DNA of 5,897 bases from Sphaerochaetaceae bacterium. GTDB taxonomy: Bacteria > Spirochaetota > Spirochaetia > Sphaerochaetales > Sphaerochaetaceae. Positions within the stretch are counted from its first letter, which is position 1. Every line of letters begins with the position of its first letter. Under the pieces are notes generated by a model. The model was given only the letters and a program-made list of their open reading frames with translations, had not been told where the DNA came from and searched no databases. A program made the translations under genes and the position numbers. Shown piece after piece: positions 1 through 5,897 of this stretch. The stretch is from contig JALNVT010000160.1 of NCBI GenBank assembly GCA_023231265.1, forward strand, positions 1 through 5,897, written 5' to 3'.

Positions 1-2
1 AT

Positions 3-35
3 AGTCTTACTGCTGATGAGGTCATAGGAGCATGA
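3..35 (+). CDS. Possible 3' end of an upstream gene
   Basis: The third frame from the window edge is open and reads SLTADEVIGA before a TGA at 33-35. The other two + strand frames stop within the first 27 bases. Ten residues are too few to name a family, so this is only a suggestion that a gene on the same strand ends 83 bases before the SDR gene. If real, the two could share a transcript, since no terminator hairpin is visible in 36-118. Confidence 0.25.
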   Translation, partial: SLTADEVIGA

Positions 36-106
36 TTTAAGATTCCTATAGATTTTTAAAAATGATATTACAGTTAGCGGGATTAATTTTACTGTTGACT
101 TTTTAT

Positions 107-112
107 AGGAGA
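107..112 (+). promoter_or_regulatory. Ribosome binding site of the SDR gene
   Basis: AGGAGA lies 6 bases before the ATG at 119. It fixes that ATG as the original start and shows that the downstream ATG at 413 is not the native start. Confidence 0.8.
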
Positions 113-118
113 TAGATT

Positions 119-868
119 ATGGAAAAAATAGCATTTATAACTGGTGCTACAGATGGTATGGGTCTTGCTGCTGCAAAGGCTTTCGGTAAAATTGGATATA
201 CTGTTATTATTAACGGTATTGTTGATGAATAAGCAGTTACAGCTCAAAAAGAACTCACTGACCTTGATATCAAAAACGAATACATCCACTTTGATGTAAC
301 AAAAGAAGATGATATCATTGCTGGTGTCAACAAGATCAAAGCAAAATATGATCATCTTGATGTTTTAATCAACAACGCTGGTGGACTTGGTGGTAGAAGA
401 AAATTTGAAGAGATGGACAGTGAATTCTTCCATTTTGTAATGGCTTTGAATTTCGATAGTGCTGTATTTGTATTGAGAGAATGCATTCCACTACTTAAGA
501 AAGGTGAAAATGCAAGTGTAATCAACTATGCTTCTAACGCTGCTTGGAATGGTGGTGGCCCAGGTGCTGGTATTTACGGTGCAAGTAAAGCTGCTATTGC
601 TACAGCAACTCGTGCTATGGCAAAAGAATTGGCTCCTTTCAACATCAGAGTTAATGCTGTAAGTCCTGGAACTATCAACACTCACTTCCTCGATAACATC
701 AAACAGACAAACCCTGCTGTATTTGAATCTTGGAATAAGAACATCTTGTTGGGTCGTTTTGGTCAACCTGAAGAAGTTGCATCAGTAATTCAATTCTTAT
801 GTAGCGATGCTGCATCATTCATTACTGGAGAGATCATTCAAGTAAATGGTGGTCAGGATTTCCTATAA
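119..868 (+). pseudogene. SDR-family NAD(P)-dependent oxidoreductase, interrupted by an in-frame TAA
   Basis: This is a classical short-chain dehydrogenase/reductase reading frame of 249 codons, the usual length for the family (about 250). Without its internal stop it carries the cofactor motif TGATDGMG (residues 8-15), NNAG (85-88), a catalytic-type Asn111, Ser139, and the YxxxK pair Tyr153/Lys157. The C-terminal stretch with RVNAVSPG and TGEIIQVNGG is typical of FabG-like and sugar or polyol dehydrogenases. Such enzymes move hydride between NAD(P)H and a hydroxyl or keto group in the cytosol. Codon 38 (230-232) is TAA, in the loop that normally sets NAD/NADP choice. GAA, AAA or CAA could have become TAA by one base change. 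The frame stays open on both sides, so this is a point mutation and not a frameshift. The 151-codon piece from ATG 413 lacks the dinucleotide-binding half and should not be active. The substrate cannot be told; a FabG-like role is also possible. Confidence 0.85.
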
Positions 869-890
869 ACCGATTGATTGATATTTTATC

Positions 891-925
891 AGACTCCCTG
901 TCACAAACAGGGAGTCTTCTGTTTT
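891..925 (+). terminator. Intrinsic terminator after the SDR gene
   Basis: AGACTCCCTG (891-900) and CAGGGAGTCT (908-917) form a perfect 10-bp stem with a 7-base loop. A T-rich tail (TCTGTTTT) follows. It begins 22 bases after the SDR stop, so it separates the SDR transcript from the MDR gene. Confidence 0.9.
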
Positions 926-1332
926 AGATTTGTTAAATTAAGAGATAGATATATGCTTTATTGGCTTACACGTCTATCCCAAACCACCTCTGCAACTAAT
1001 TAATACACCATTATTATAAATAAGTAAAGATTTATCGATTAGTTTTTGTTCCAAAATTTGCTTTTTTTACATCATTTTTTCCAAAAAAGGATATTTTGAC
1101 CACTTCATCACTGAAACTTCTAAAAAAACTCTCTTAAATAGGTCATATTCTCTATTCAAATTTCATCTTTCTATAATAACAAACTTTGATTGCATATTGA
1201 TAAATTACACAATTTAAGCAATAAAACTCTCTTTTTATGTTTCATTTTGCTATATTCTATCTCTTTTTTTACATACTTTTGTTTCTTTTATTGCCTTATT
1301 ATTTAGATAAATAAAAAGCTAGTAAGCCTGCT
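926..1332. other. AT-rich gap between the SDR terminator and the MDR pseudogene
   Basis: These 407 bases hold no convincing gene. Runs of T and A dominate. A 16-residue ORF from ATG 953 lacks a clear ribosome binding site and resembles no family I know. The MDR promoter should lie here, but no pair of boxes stands out in this AT-rich background. The only clear symmetry is the dyad at 1299-1314, listed separately. Confidence 0.6.
1299..1314. promoter_or_regulatory. Dyad just upstream of the MDR start (possible operator)
   Basis: TTATTTA and TAAATAA are perfect 7-bp inverted arms around a 2-base centre, ending 18 bases before the ATG at 1333. The position suits a repressor site in the 5' leader, and an IclR-type regulator is encoded nearby. 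The arms are pure A/T in an AT-rich stretch, so chance symmetry is quite possible. Confidence 0.3.
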
Positions 1333-2248
1333 ATGCATGCTAAAAATAGAATAGTTGCAACTTTGAAAGGTGATGGTAGCATCAGATTGATTGAAGAGGC
1401 AATTCCAGAAATAAAAGATGGTTGGGTTCTTATTAAAACTTCCAAATCACTTGTGAGTCCAGGAACAGAATTGAAGGGGTGGGATGCTCTTGCAAGACAA
1501 AAAAAAGAACCTAATTACTTCCAAAACCAAAGAAATTTGGATACTCACTCTCTGGTGTGGTTGAGGAAATGGGGAAGGGTGTGACTCGCCTTAAAAAAGG
1601 AATGAGAGTCGCTGCAATTGGTGCTGGTTATGCACTTCATACCAACTATGCTCTGGTTCCTCAAAATCTATGCATCGAGATACCTCAGAATGTAAGTGAT
1701 GATGATGCATCATATGCAATGCTTTTAGCAACAGCCATGCAGGCAGTAAGAAGAGCAGATGTATCGATTGGTGAGTATTATATAATATCTGGCCTTGGTT
1801 TGTAGGTCTGCCCTCCGGAAAACTTCTTCAGCTGAGCGGCTGTTTTGTAGCAGGAATTGATCAGCATCAAGAGAGAGTTGATCTTGCAAAGCAATGGGGA
1901 TTCGATGATAGCTATCTTGTAACGGATGAAAAATTGGATGAGAAACTTGATGCATTTACTTGCAATGAGGGCTTTGATGGTGCAGTAGTGGCATTTGGTG
2001 GCCCTGCTGATCAAGCAAAGGATACCATTGTAAATTACACTCGAATTCAACCAGATCTTCATCATACTGGAACGGTGGTCACTGTTGGATGGCCAAAATT
2101 TACCTATGATGGTGAGATTGGAAAGATGAACAATATAGATCTAAGAAGATCTTCTAGAACTGGAGCCGGTTATCATGATGCTGAGTGGGAAGTTGCTGGA
2201 AAAGATTATCCTCCTGTTCTTGTCAGGTGGTCAACTCTAAGAAATCTT
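1333..2248 (+). pseudogene. MDR-family (zinc-less, SPGTE type) dehydrogenase, two frameshifts and a lost C-terminus
   Basis: Three consecutive segments in three frames (1333 to about 1538, 1539-1802, and 1802 onward) read as one medium-chain dehydrogenase of about 306 residues. The N-terminal GroES-like domain has SPGTE (residues 42-46) where alcohol dehydrogenases carry their zinc-ligand Cys. This is typical of the BchC-like or bi-domain-oxidoreductase branch. The Rossmann domain starts near residue 152 with GLGxVG, and later come GFDGAVVAFGG and GYHDAEWEVAGKDYPPVLVRW. Relatives use NAD(P) on sugar-like or cyclic alcohols in the cytosol. Restoring one base near 1538-1541 gives NLGYSLSGVVEEMG; one more near 1799-1803 restores GLGxVGLPSGK. 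About 35-40 residues of the usual C-terminus are missing, replaced in frame by an aldo-keto reductase fragment. The start at 1333 follows an in-frame TAA (1312-1314) and has no good Shine-Dalgarno sequence. No intact product can be made. Confidence 0.8.
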
Positions 2249-2776
2249 GATGAGATAATGAGTCAAACAGATATTTCGGCAAGCGAAGTTGTCTACAATC
2301 TGCTTTACAGATGCATTGAGGATGAGGTTCTTCCAAAGAGCAAAAAACACAATGTTCCAATACTCACTTACTCCTCTTTGATGCAGGGACTTCTTGCAGG
2401 TAAGTATAAGAATCTTTCTGATTTTCCAGCCAATCGTGCTAGAACTCGCATGTTCGATAATGAAACCCATCCTCAGGCTCGACACAAGGAAAGTGGATGT
2501 GAGAGAGAGGGCAAAGAAGCTTTGGAGAAGATCTGGGAGATTGTTTATAAATCAGATTATACCATGGAGGAGCTATCTGTTGGATGGCTAAAAGCTCAGG
2601 AAGGTGTTGGTGGAGTTCTGGTTGGAACAAGAAATGCAGAGCAAAGCAGAGATCTGAAGAAGCTCATTGATATAAATCTTGAAAAAGAATGGGTTGATTC
2701 TCTCACAGAGGCAACTTCTGCTCTTAAAAGAGCTCTGGGATCCAATATTGATATGTGGGATCACCGCACAAGATAA
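2249..2776 (+). pseudogene. Aldo-keto reductase, C-terminal half only, fused in frame to the MDR remnant
   Basis: From about NLDEIM onward the frame reads as the second half of an aldo-keto reductase barrel of the IolS/Tas-like group, about 175 of the usual 320-330 residues. Recognisable parts are the YNLLYRCIEDEVLP strand, PILTYSSLMQGLLAGKY, the RARTRMF...HPQARH stretch, and VLVGTRNAEQ, which matches the GxRxxxQ NADP-phosphate-binding loop of the family. The N-terminal half, which carries the catalytic Asp-Tyr-Lys-His tetrad, is absent. The piece keeps its cofactor tail but cannot be a working reductase. It shares a frame with the third MDR segment, open from about 1802 to the TAA at 2774-2776. 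A caller may therefore report an ORF from ATG 1934 that mixes both families. The junction is placed at the shared RNL (2240-2248) and could be off by some ten codons. Confidence 0.8.
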
Positions 2777-2801
2777 AAATAAAAAGATCTCATAAATAAT
2801 G

Positions 2802-2844
2802 AAGACCAATCAAAGTTTGCAATCTCTTTGGTTGGTCTTTCTGT
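2802..2844 (+). terminator. Intrinsic terminator after the MDR/AKR chimera
   Basis: AAGACCAATCAAAG (2802-2815) pairs with CTTTGGTTGGTCTT (2826-2839) over 14 bp with one G-U pair and a 10-base loop, followed by a short TCTGT tail. It starts 25 bases after the stop codon. The tail is weaker than that of the terminator at 891-925, but the outer stem (AGAC/GTCT) and the TCTGT tail are alike. Confidence 0.75.
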
Positions 2845-3103
2845 AGCATAAAAAAAATATAAAGACTGAAGTTACCTGCAATATAAGTAACTATGTGATA
2901 TTACTTACATATATTCACGATGTCTAAATATGCTCATCAACTGATTGAAGCTCTGTTGATGTCAGTTTTGGTGTCTTGTTTCATTAAAACAGAAATAGGG
3001 GCCTTTTTGACCAACATATGCATGTTTTATTGAAGAATACTGCCTCATAGCACAAAAAAAAAGGAACTCCTCAAGTTAGTTTCATTTTTTTTGATATTGA
3101 AGT
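2845..3103. other. Convergent intergenic region with small dyads
   Basis: No gene is seen in these 259 bases between the converging chimera and IclR gene. Inverted pairs are AGTTAC/GTAACT (2870-2875, 2887-2892), TAAGTAA/TTACTTA (2884-2890, 2901-2907) and CATCAAC/GTTGATG (2935-2941, 2955-2961). The first two share the same central half-site and cannot both form at once. Confidence 0.5.
3054..3077 (-). terminator. Weak terminator candidate for the IclR gene
   Basis: On the - strand a short AACT/AGTT stem (5-base loop) is followed by CC and a run of nine T, 27 bases past the IclR stop. The T run is good but the stem is only 4 bp, so this is doubtful. Confidence 0.3.
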
Positions 3104-3898
3104 CTATTTCATCTGATTTCCATTCATCTCATCTTCAAAATAACGATCAGTGAATCCAAATGATTTGGAGATCTGCTTTCCACATTTTACAAGATCTTGA
3201 GCTACTGAGATGTAGTCCTCATTTTCTCTGAATATGTCAGTCAATGAAAGAGCTGCTATGACCTGTCCTGTATAATCAAATATTGGTACACCACAGCAAA
3301 CTGTTGCCTGTTCGTGCTCTCTTAAATCCAGAGCATATCCACGCTGTCTTGTGAGCTTTAAATCAGTTATCAGCTGTTCTTTGGATGTGATTGTATTTTG
3401 AGTTATCGACTGCAGCTCCAATTTGCCGATTATTCTGTCCTGTCGCTCTTTGGTAGAGAATGCTAGAGCTGCCTTACCAGGGGATGTTGCATAGATCTCA
3501 TGTCTTGAGCCCAAAGCACATGACGCAAGAATTGCACCCTGACCAACATATTTATGGACATAAACAATTGCATCGCCCTCAAGTACTCCAACGAATCCTG
3601 TTTTGTGATATTTTTCTGCCAAAGGATTGAGATAGTGAGCACATTCTTCAACAAGATTCTGACCTTCCAAATATCTCATTCCTAGACTGAATATTTTCAG
3701 TCCCAAACAATAACGTTTTTCATTAAATCTGTATGGTGCTATATAACCATCAGCAAGCAAAGTTTGGATGATTACATAAACACTGCTTTTGGGAACACTT
3801 AATTTTGTTGATAATTCCTGCAGTGTCAATCCATTTTCGCTTTTAGAAACCAATTGAAGAATTTCCATTGACCTCTCTACTGTTCTATTTTTTGCCAT
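3104..3898 (-). CDS. IclR-family transcriptional regulator
   Basis: This intact 264-residue protein has the length and two-domain plan of IclR regulators. Residues 5-60 form the winged helix-turn-helix: LTLQELSTKLSVPKSSVYVIIQTLLADGYI (24-53) contains both helices, and the wing ends in KRYCLGLKI. Residues 75-248 are the effector-binding domain, with the family marks YATSPGKAALA (136-146), RGYALDLREHE (186-196) and VCCGVPIFDYTGQVIAALSLT (200-220). Family members bind palindromic operators as dimers or tetramers and sense small acids or sugar derivatives; the ligand here is unknown. The start is set by AAGGAA six bases before the ATG (3905-3910 on the + strand). It converges on the oxidoreductase remnants, which makes it their likely former regulator. 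Unlike them, it shows no stop or frameshift. Autoregulation is possible through the palindrome at 3982-3991. Confidence 0.93.
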   Translation of the reverse strand: MAKNRTVERSMEILQLVSKSENGLTLQELSTKLSVPKSSVYVIIQTLLADGYIAPYRFNEKRYCLGLKIFSLGMRYLEGQNLVEECAHYLNPLAEKYHKTGFVGVLEGDAIVYVHKYVGQGAILASCALGSRHEIYATSPGKAALAFSTKERQDRIIGKLELQSITQNTITSKEQLITDLKLTRQRGYALDLREHEQATVCCGVPIFDYTGQVIAALSLTDIFRENEDYISVAQDLVKCGKQISKSFGFTDRYFEDEMNGNQMK

Positions 3899-3981
3899 TA
3901 CTTGTTCCTTTCCTTAATTATTATGGTGTTATTTTTTTCATTTTAGTGTGCTATATATTGCCTTTCGTTCATAATAATAAA

Positions 3982-4023
3982 ATGATATCATAATTATAAA
4001 TTATTGCAACTACAAATTGCCAA
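3982..4023 (-). promoter_or_regulatory. Candidate IclR promoter with overlapping palindrome
   Basis: On the - strand a perfect TATAAT (+ strand 3993-3998) is preceded by TTGGCA (4018-4023), five of six matches to the -35 consensus, though the 19-base spacing is long. Directly downstream of the -10 box lies the perfect 10-bp palindrome ATGATATCAT (3982-3991), where a repressor would block the start. Autoregulation is common among IclR proteins; here it is inferred from position only. Confidence 0.4.
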
Positions 4024-4061
4024 ATTTATTTGAAAATAACAAAAAAAATCCATTTTTATAG

Positions 4062-4117
4062 GTATTTACTAATAAATTAAAAAAAATAATTATCATATCT
4101 CATTTATCAGTAAATAC
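4062..4117. repeat. Long imperfect inverted repeat between IclR and integrase genes
   Basis: GTATTTACT (4062-4070) is a perfect inverse of AGTAAATAC (4109-4117). After one mismatch the symmetry goes on with ATAAAT (4072-4077) and ATTTAT (4102-4107). The arms thus pair at 15 of 16 positions around a 24-base loop. It could be a hairpin in the integrase mRNA tail, a paired operator, or the remains of a small element. There is no T tail of the usual terminator kind. Confidence 0.6.
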
Positions 4118-4231
4118 ATTTTTTTGTGAATCAACAATCGTATTAGTATCAATCTGTATTATTTTATAGTCAAATGTTGGAATTATCAATATGATTGGGG
4201 CTTCAAATCACGTGAAAGATCAAGCGAATAA

Positions 4232-5443
4232 TCAATCTTTTTCATTTATCAGAGGCAGTATGTTTTTTTCCTGTGCGCTTCTTAAAGTCTTCAGTGCAGT
4301 TTCTTCAATATGAGAATATATATCTGATATCTGTTCACTGCTGTGTCCAATTGTAAGCCTCAAAATATACTCATCAACAGATCCTCTCAAAAGAGTATTT
4401 GCCATGTGTCTCAGAGAGTGAAATGATATGTTTCTGTCTTCAATCTGTTTGTCAGTGAGAATGTTTGATCTTACAAGAGATTCTTTGAATTTTGTGTTGA
4501 AGTAATGAGATGATACAACATTTCCTCCACGAGCACTCCAGAAGACAAGGCCAACTTCTTTGCTCTTGTACGGATTTAAAAGAGCAAAACTCTTCAGCTG
4601 ATCAAGTAGTTCATTCGGGCAAGGCACGATACGAGATTTTTTACCTTTTGGCTCCTTGAATCCAGCTATGTTTGCATAGGCCACATCAACATTGATGAGT
4701 CCATCTTTAATATTTTTTGTATTCAATGCTCTTATCTCTCCAGATCTCATTCCGGTGACAAGGGAAAGATAGCAAGAAAGATAGATTCTTCTGTTACTGA
4801 GACCTCTTAAATATCTCATCAACTCTGCTGTTTCTTCCTGAGTGAGAATTCCTCTTGTTTTTCCTTTAGCTTTGATGCTATCAACCTTGGTGGCTGTTGA
4901 TTGAAGTATGTAATTTTTTTTCTTTGCAAATTCAAGCGCAAGTGATATTGAGCCCATTATCTGGTTTATCGTGGTTGATGACAGTTTTTCCTTCTGAACC
5001 AGCTGTGTCTGTATGGATTCGAGTTTGTCCAGGTTGATTCTAGATAGTTCGTAATCTGTTTCTATCAATGGAAGCACATGATTCTTTATTAAGTTGCATC
5101 TTGTGGCGATGTAATCTGGAGATACTGAGTGGGAATCAAGCATGAGTTTTCTTTTGAAGTACTCAGATTTATCCAAGTTATAAAAATCCAATAGAAATTT
5201 ATTGAAAGTTAATTTCTTTGTGGAGTTGAATATAATTCCCTCATCAAGAGCTCTCTGTGCAATTATGGTGGCTTCTTCTCGTCTTGTTACCATTTCATAG
5301 CCCAGATTCAGTTTATTTTTGAGTCTGTCGATGCTTTTTTTGGTCAATCTTTTTTGTGTATTTGGATCTCTGTACATCACATAATAAGAATATCGCTCTT
5401 TATTTTTTACCCTGCATAATGTGAATGGTGCTTTACTTGCCAT
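4232..5443 (-). CDS. Tyrosine recombinase (phage-type integrase)
   Basis: This complete 403-residue integrase catalyses site-specific strand exchange through a covalent phosphotyrosine link. It has an N-terminal arm-binding-like region (about 5-45, with YYVMYRDPNTQKR), a helical core-binding SAM-like domain (about 80-190, starting FNKFLLDFYNLDKSEYFKRK), and a catalytic domain (about 197-390). All six active-site positions are visible: Arg233 (TGMRSGEIRAL), Lys266 in the beta-hairpin (EPKGKKSR), His342 and Arg345 (HSLRH), His367 (GHSS) and nucleophile Tyr376 (DIYSH). The length suits integrases of prophages and integrative elements. An in-frame ATG at 5495-5497 would add 18 residues but has no ribosome binding site. 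ATG 5443 has AGAAGG ten bases upstream (+ strand 5454-5459), and the candidate promoter sits across the upstream ATG. No tRNA, excisionase or other element gene is visible, so it may be the edge of an element extending past 5897, or a solitary remnant. Confidence 0.93.
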   Translation of the reverse strand: MASKAPFTLCRVKNKERYSYYVMYRDPNTQKRLTKKSIDRLKNKLNLGYEMVTRREEATIIAQRALDEGIIFNSTKKLTFNKFLLDFYNLDKSEYFKRKLMLDSHSVSPDYIATRCNLIKNHVLPLIETDYELSRINLDKLESIQTQLVQKEKLSSTTINQIMGSISLALEFAKKKNYILQSTATKVDSIKAKGKTRGILTQEETAELMRYLRGLSNRRIYLSCYLSLVTGMRSGEIRALNTKNIKDGLINVDVAYANIAGFKEPKGKKSRIVPCPNELLDQLKSFALLNPYKSKEVGLVFWSARGGNVVSSHYFNTKFKESLVRSNILTDKQIEDRNISFHSLRHMANTLLRGSVDEYILRLTIGHSSEQISDIYSHIEETALKTLRSAQEKNILPLINEKD

Positions 5444-5479
5444 TAGATTTGTACCTTCTTGAATTCTTTCATTGTTCAA

Positions 5480-5508
5480 ATATTTGCTCAATTTCATTAA
5501 AATGTCAA
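5480..5508 (-). promoter_or_regulatory. Candidate integrase promoter
   Basis: A perfect TTGACA (- strand, + strand 5503-5508) is followed after 17 bases by AAATAT, a poor -10 match (three of six). Transcription from it would start near 5473, between the two possible start codons, which favours the ATG at 5443. Confidence 0.4.
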
Positions 5509-5590
5509 TATATGATAAAGCTCAAACATGTTTTAATTACATAAGTAGTAATAAAATAATAGATTTTAAATTAAATAATATTTTTTTAGT

Positions 5591-5611
5591 ACTTACTACA
5601 TATAAGTAAGT
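5591..5611. repeat. 7-bp inverted repeat with 7-base spacer (possible recombinase core site)
   Basis: ACTTACT (5591-5597) and AGTAAGT (5605-5611) are perfect inverted arms around ACATATA. This geometry, short inverted arms around a 6-8 base overlap, is that of a tyrosine recombinase core site. It lies about 150 bases upstream of the integrase start. The match is in geometry only; an operator or chance is equally possible. Confidence 0.3.
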
Positions 5612-5719
5612 CTATAAAATCAGTATGCAACATATTTGATTACGAATTAATGTATATAATATGGATACAAAATTAAAAATTATAAAACTACGAAATTTTG
5701 GAGTGGGGGTGCATTAAGC

Positions 5720-5735
5720 TTATATGTTCATATAA
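5720..5735. repeat. Short dyad upstream of the integrase
   Basis: TTATATG and CATATAA form perfect 7-bp inverted arms around two T. This is operator-like, of unknown use, in a very AT-rich background. Confidence 0.35.
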
Positions 5736-5852
5736 CTTTTTTAAAATGTTATAAAATCAGCAATTATAGCTATAAAATTATTACTCAAGACAAAATGATA
5801 CATTATCTATAAAATGTATATAATAAGAATAAATATAAATAAATAAAAAACT

Positions 5853-5869
5853 TATATAATTATTATATA
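5853..5869. repeat. 17-bp AT-only pseudo-palindrome
   Basis: TATATAAT and ATTATATA are perfect 8-bp arms around a single T. It is built only of A and T, so its meaning is doubtful. Confidence 0.3.
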
Positions 5870-5897
5870 CAACAATTTTGATGTTAATAAATAAAAA

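Larger units (their letters stand above)
3899..4231. other. AT-rich gap between the IclR and integrase genes
   Basis: These 333 bases carry no credible gene. They hold the IclR ribosome binding site (3905-3910), a promoter candidate with a palindrome (3982-4023), and a long imperfect inverted repeat (4062-4117). The integrase, which reads toward this gap, has no clear terminator. A hairpin overlapping its stop codon lacks a T tail in the right direction. Confidence 0.6.
5498..5897. other. Very AT-rich region upstream of the integrase
   Basis: No gene is visible in these 400 bases, which are the most AT-rich of the window. A short G-rich island (GGAGTGGGGGTGC, 5700-5712) stands out. Three dyads (5591-5611, 5720-5735, 5853-5869) and repeated TATAAAAT words suggest a protein-binding region, perhaps for the integrase itself. 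No tRNA or other usual integration target is present. Confidence 0.6.

Noticed and set aside
61..118. TTGACT at 95-100 as the -35 box of the SDR promoter
   Set aside because: A -10 box at normal spacing would fall on or after the start codon, so it cannot drive this gene.
413..868. A stand-alone 151-residue SDR-like gene from ATG 413
   Set aside because: It has no ribosome binding site and lacks the cofactor-binding half, which is encoded in the same frame upstream of the TAA at 230. It is the tail of the broken gene.
953..1003. Short ORF of 16 residues (MLYWLTRL...) in the gap before the MDR gene, a possible leader peptide
   Set aside because: It has no clear ribosome binding site, no attenuator-like hairpin after it, and no run of one amino acid.
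1934..2776. A complete 280-residue enzyme from ATG 1934
   Set aside because: The frame is already open from about 1802 with MDR sequence, so ATG 1934 is an internal Met, and the product would join two incomplete domains.
4208..4215. Palindrome TCACGTGA near the integrase 3' end
   Set aside because: An 8-bp palindrome alone in an intergenic region is expected by chance and has no partner or promoter context.
4202..4240. Hairpin AAAGAT/ATCTTT around the integrase stop as its terminator
   Set aside because: The T run follows the stem only on the + strand, opposite to integrase transcription. On the - strand the stem is short and followed by ACGTG.
5498..5897. tRNA gene or CRISPR array as integration target or repeat region
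   Set aside because: No cloverleaf-like pairing with a CCA-type end and no regularly spaced repeats are visible. The repeated TATAAAAT words are short and unevenly spaced.

Overview
The window is AT-rich bacterial DNA. Coding parts are moderately AT-rich, while the gaps at 926-1332, 3899-4231 and 5498-5897 are far more so. TAA, TAG and TGA all end genes here, so the code looks standard. The gene content is a short-chain dehydrogenase, a zinc-less medium-chain dehydrogenase, an aldo-keto reductase, an IclR regulator and a phage-type integrase. This fits an anaerobic, carbohydrate-using, possibly gut-associated bacterium. The integrase is vaguely reminiscent of those in Spirochaetota, but I cannot fix the phylum from sequence alone.

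Left half, + strand (1-2844): a block of decayed oxidoreductase genes. A possible 3' end of an upstream gene stops at 35. An SDR gene (119-868) has a good ribosome binding site and a complete set of SDR motifs, but codon 38 is TAA. A strong intrinsic terminator follows at 891-925. After an AT-rich gap comes an MDR gene whose frame breaks twice (near 1538-1541 and 1799-1803), each time as if one base had been lost. Its last segment then runs, in frame, into the C-terminal half of an aldo-keto reductase that lacks its catalytic half. The chimera ends at 2776 and is followed by a second terminator (2802-2844).

Right half, - strand (3104-5497): an intact IclR-family regulator (3104-3898), and a complete tyrosine recombinase (4232-5443, or to 5497 from an upstream ATG). 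The two are separated by 333 bases that hold an IclR promoter candidate and a long imperfect inverted repeat. The 400 bases upstream of the integrase hold several dyads and repeated TATAAAAT words.

Reading together: I infer that the oxidoreductases once formed a sugar or polyol pathway controlled by the IclR regulator. The enzymes are now broken by at least four independent lesions, while the regulator and the integrase remain open. I do not see a convincing new biological system. The most interesting points are the in-frame MDR/AKR chimera, the clustered decay beside an intact regulator and integrase, and the symmetric DNA around the integrase.
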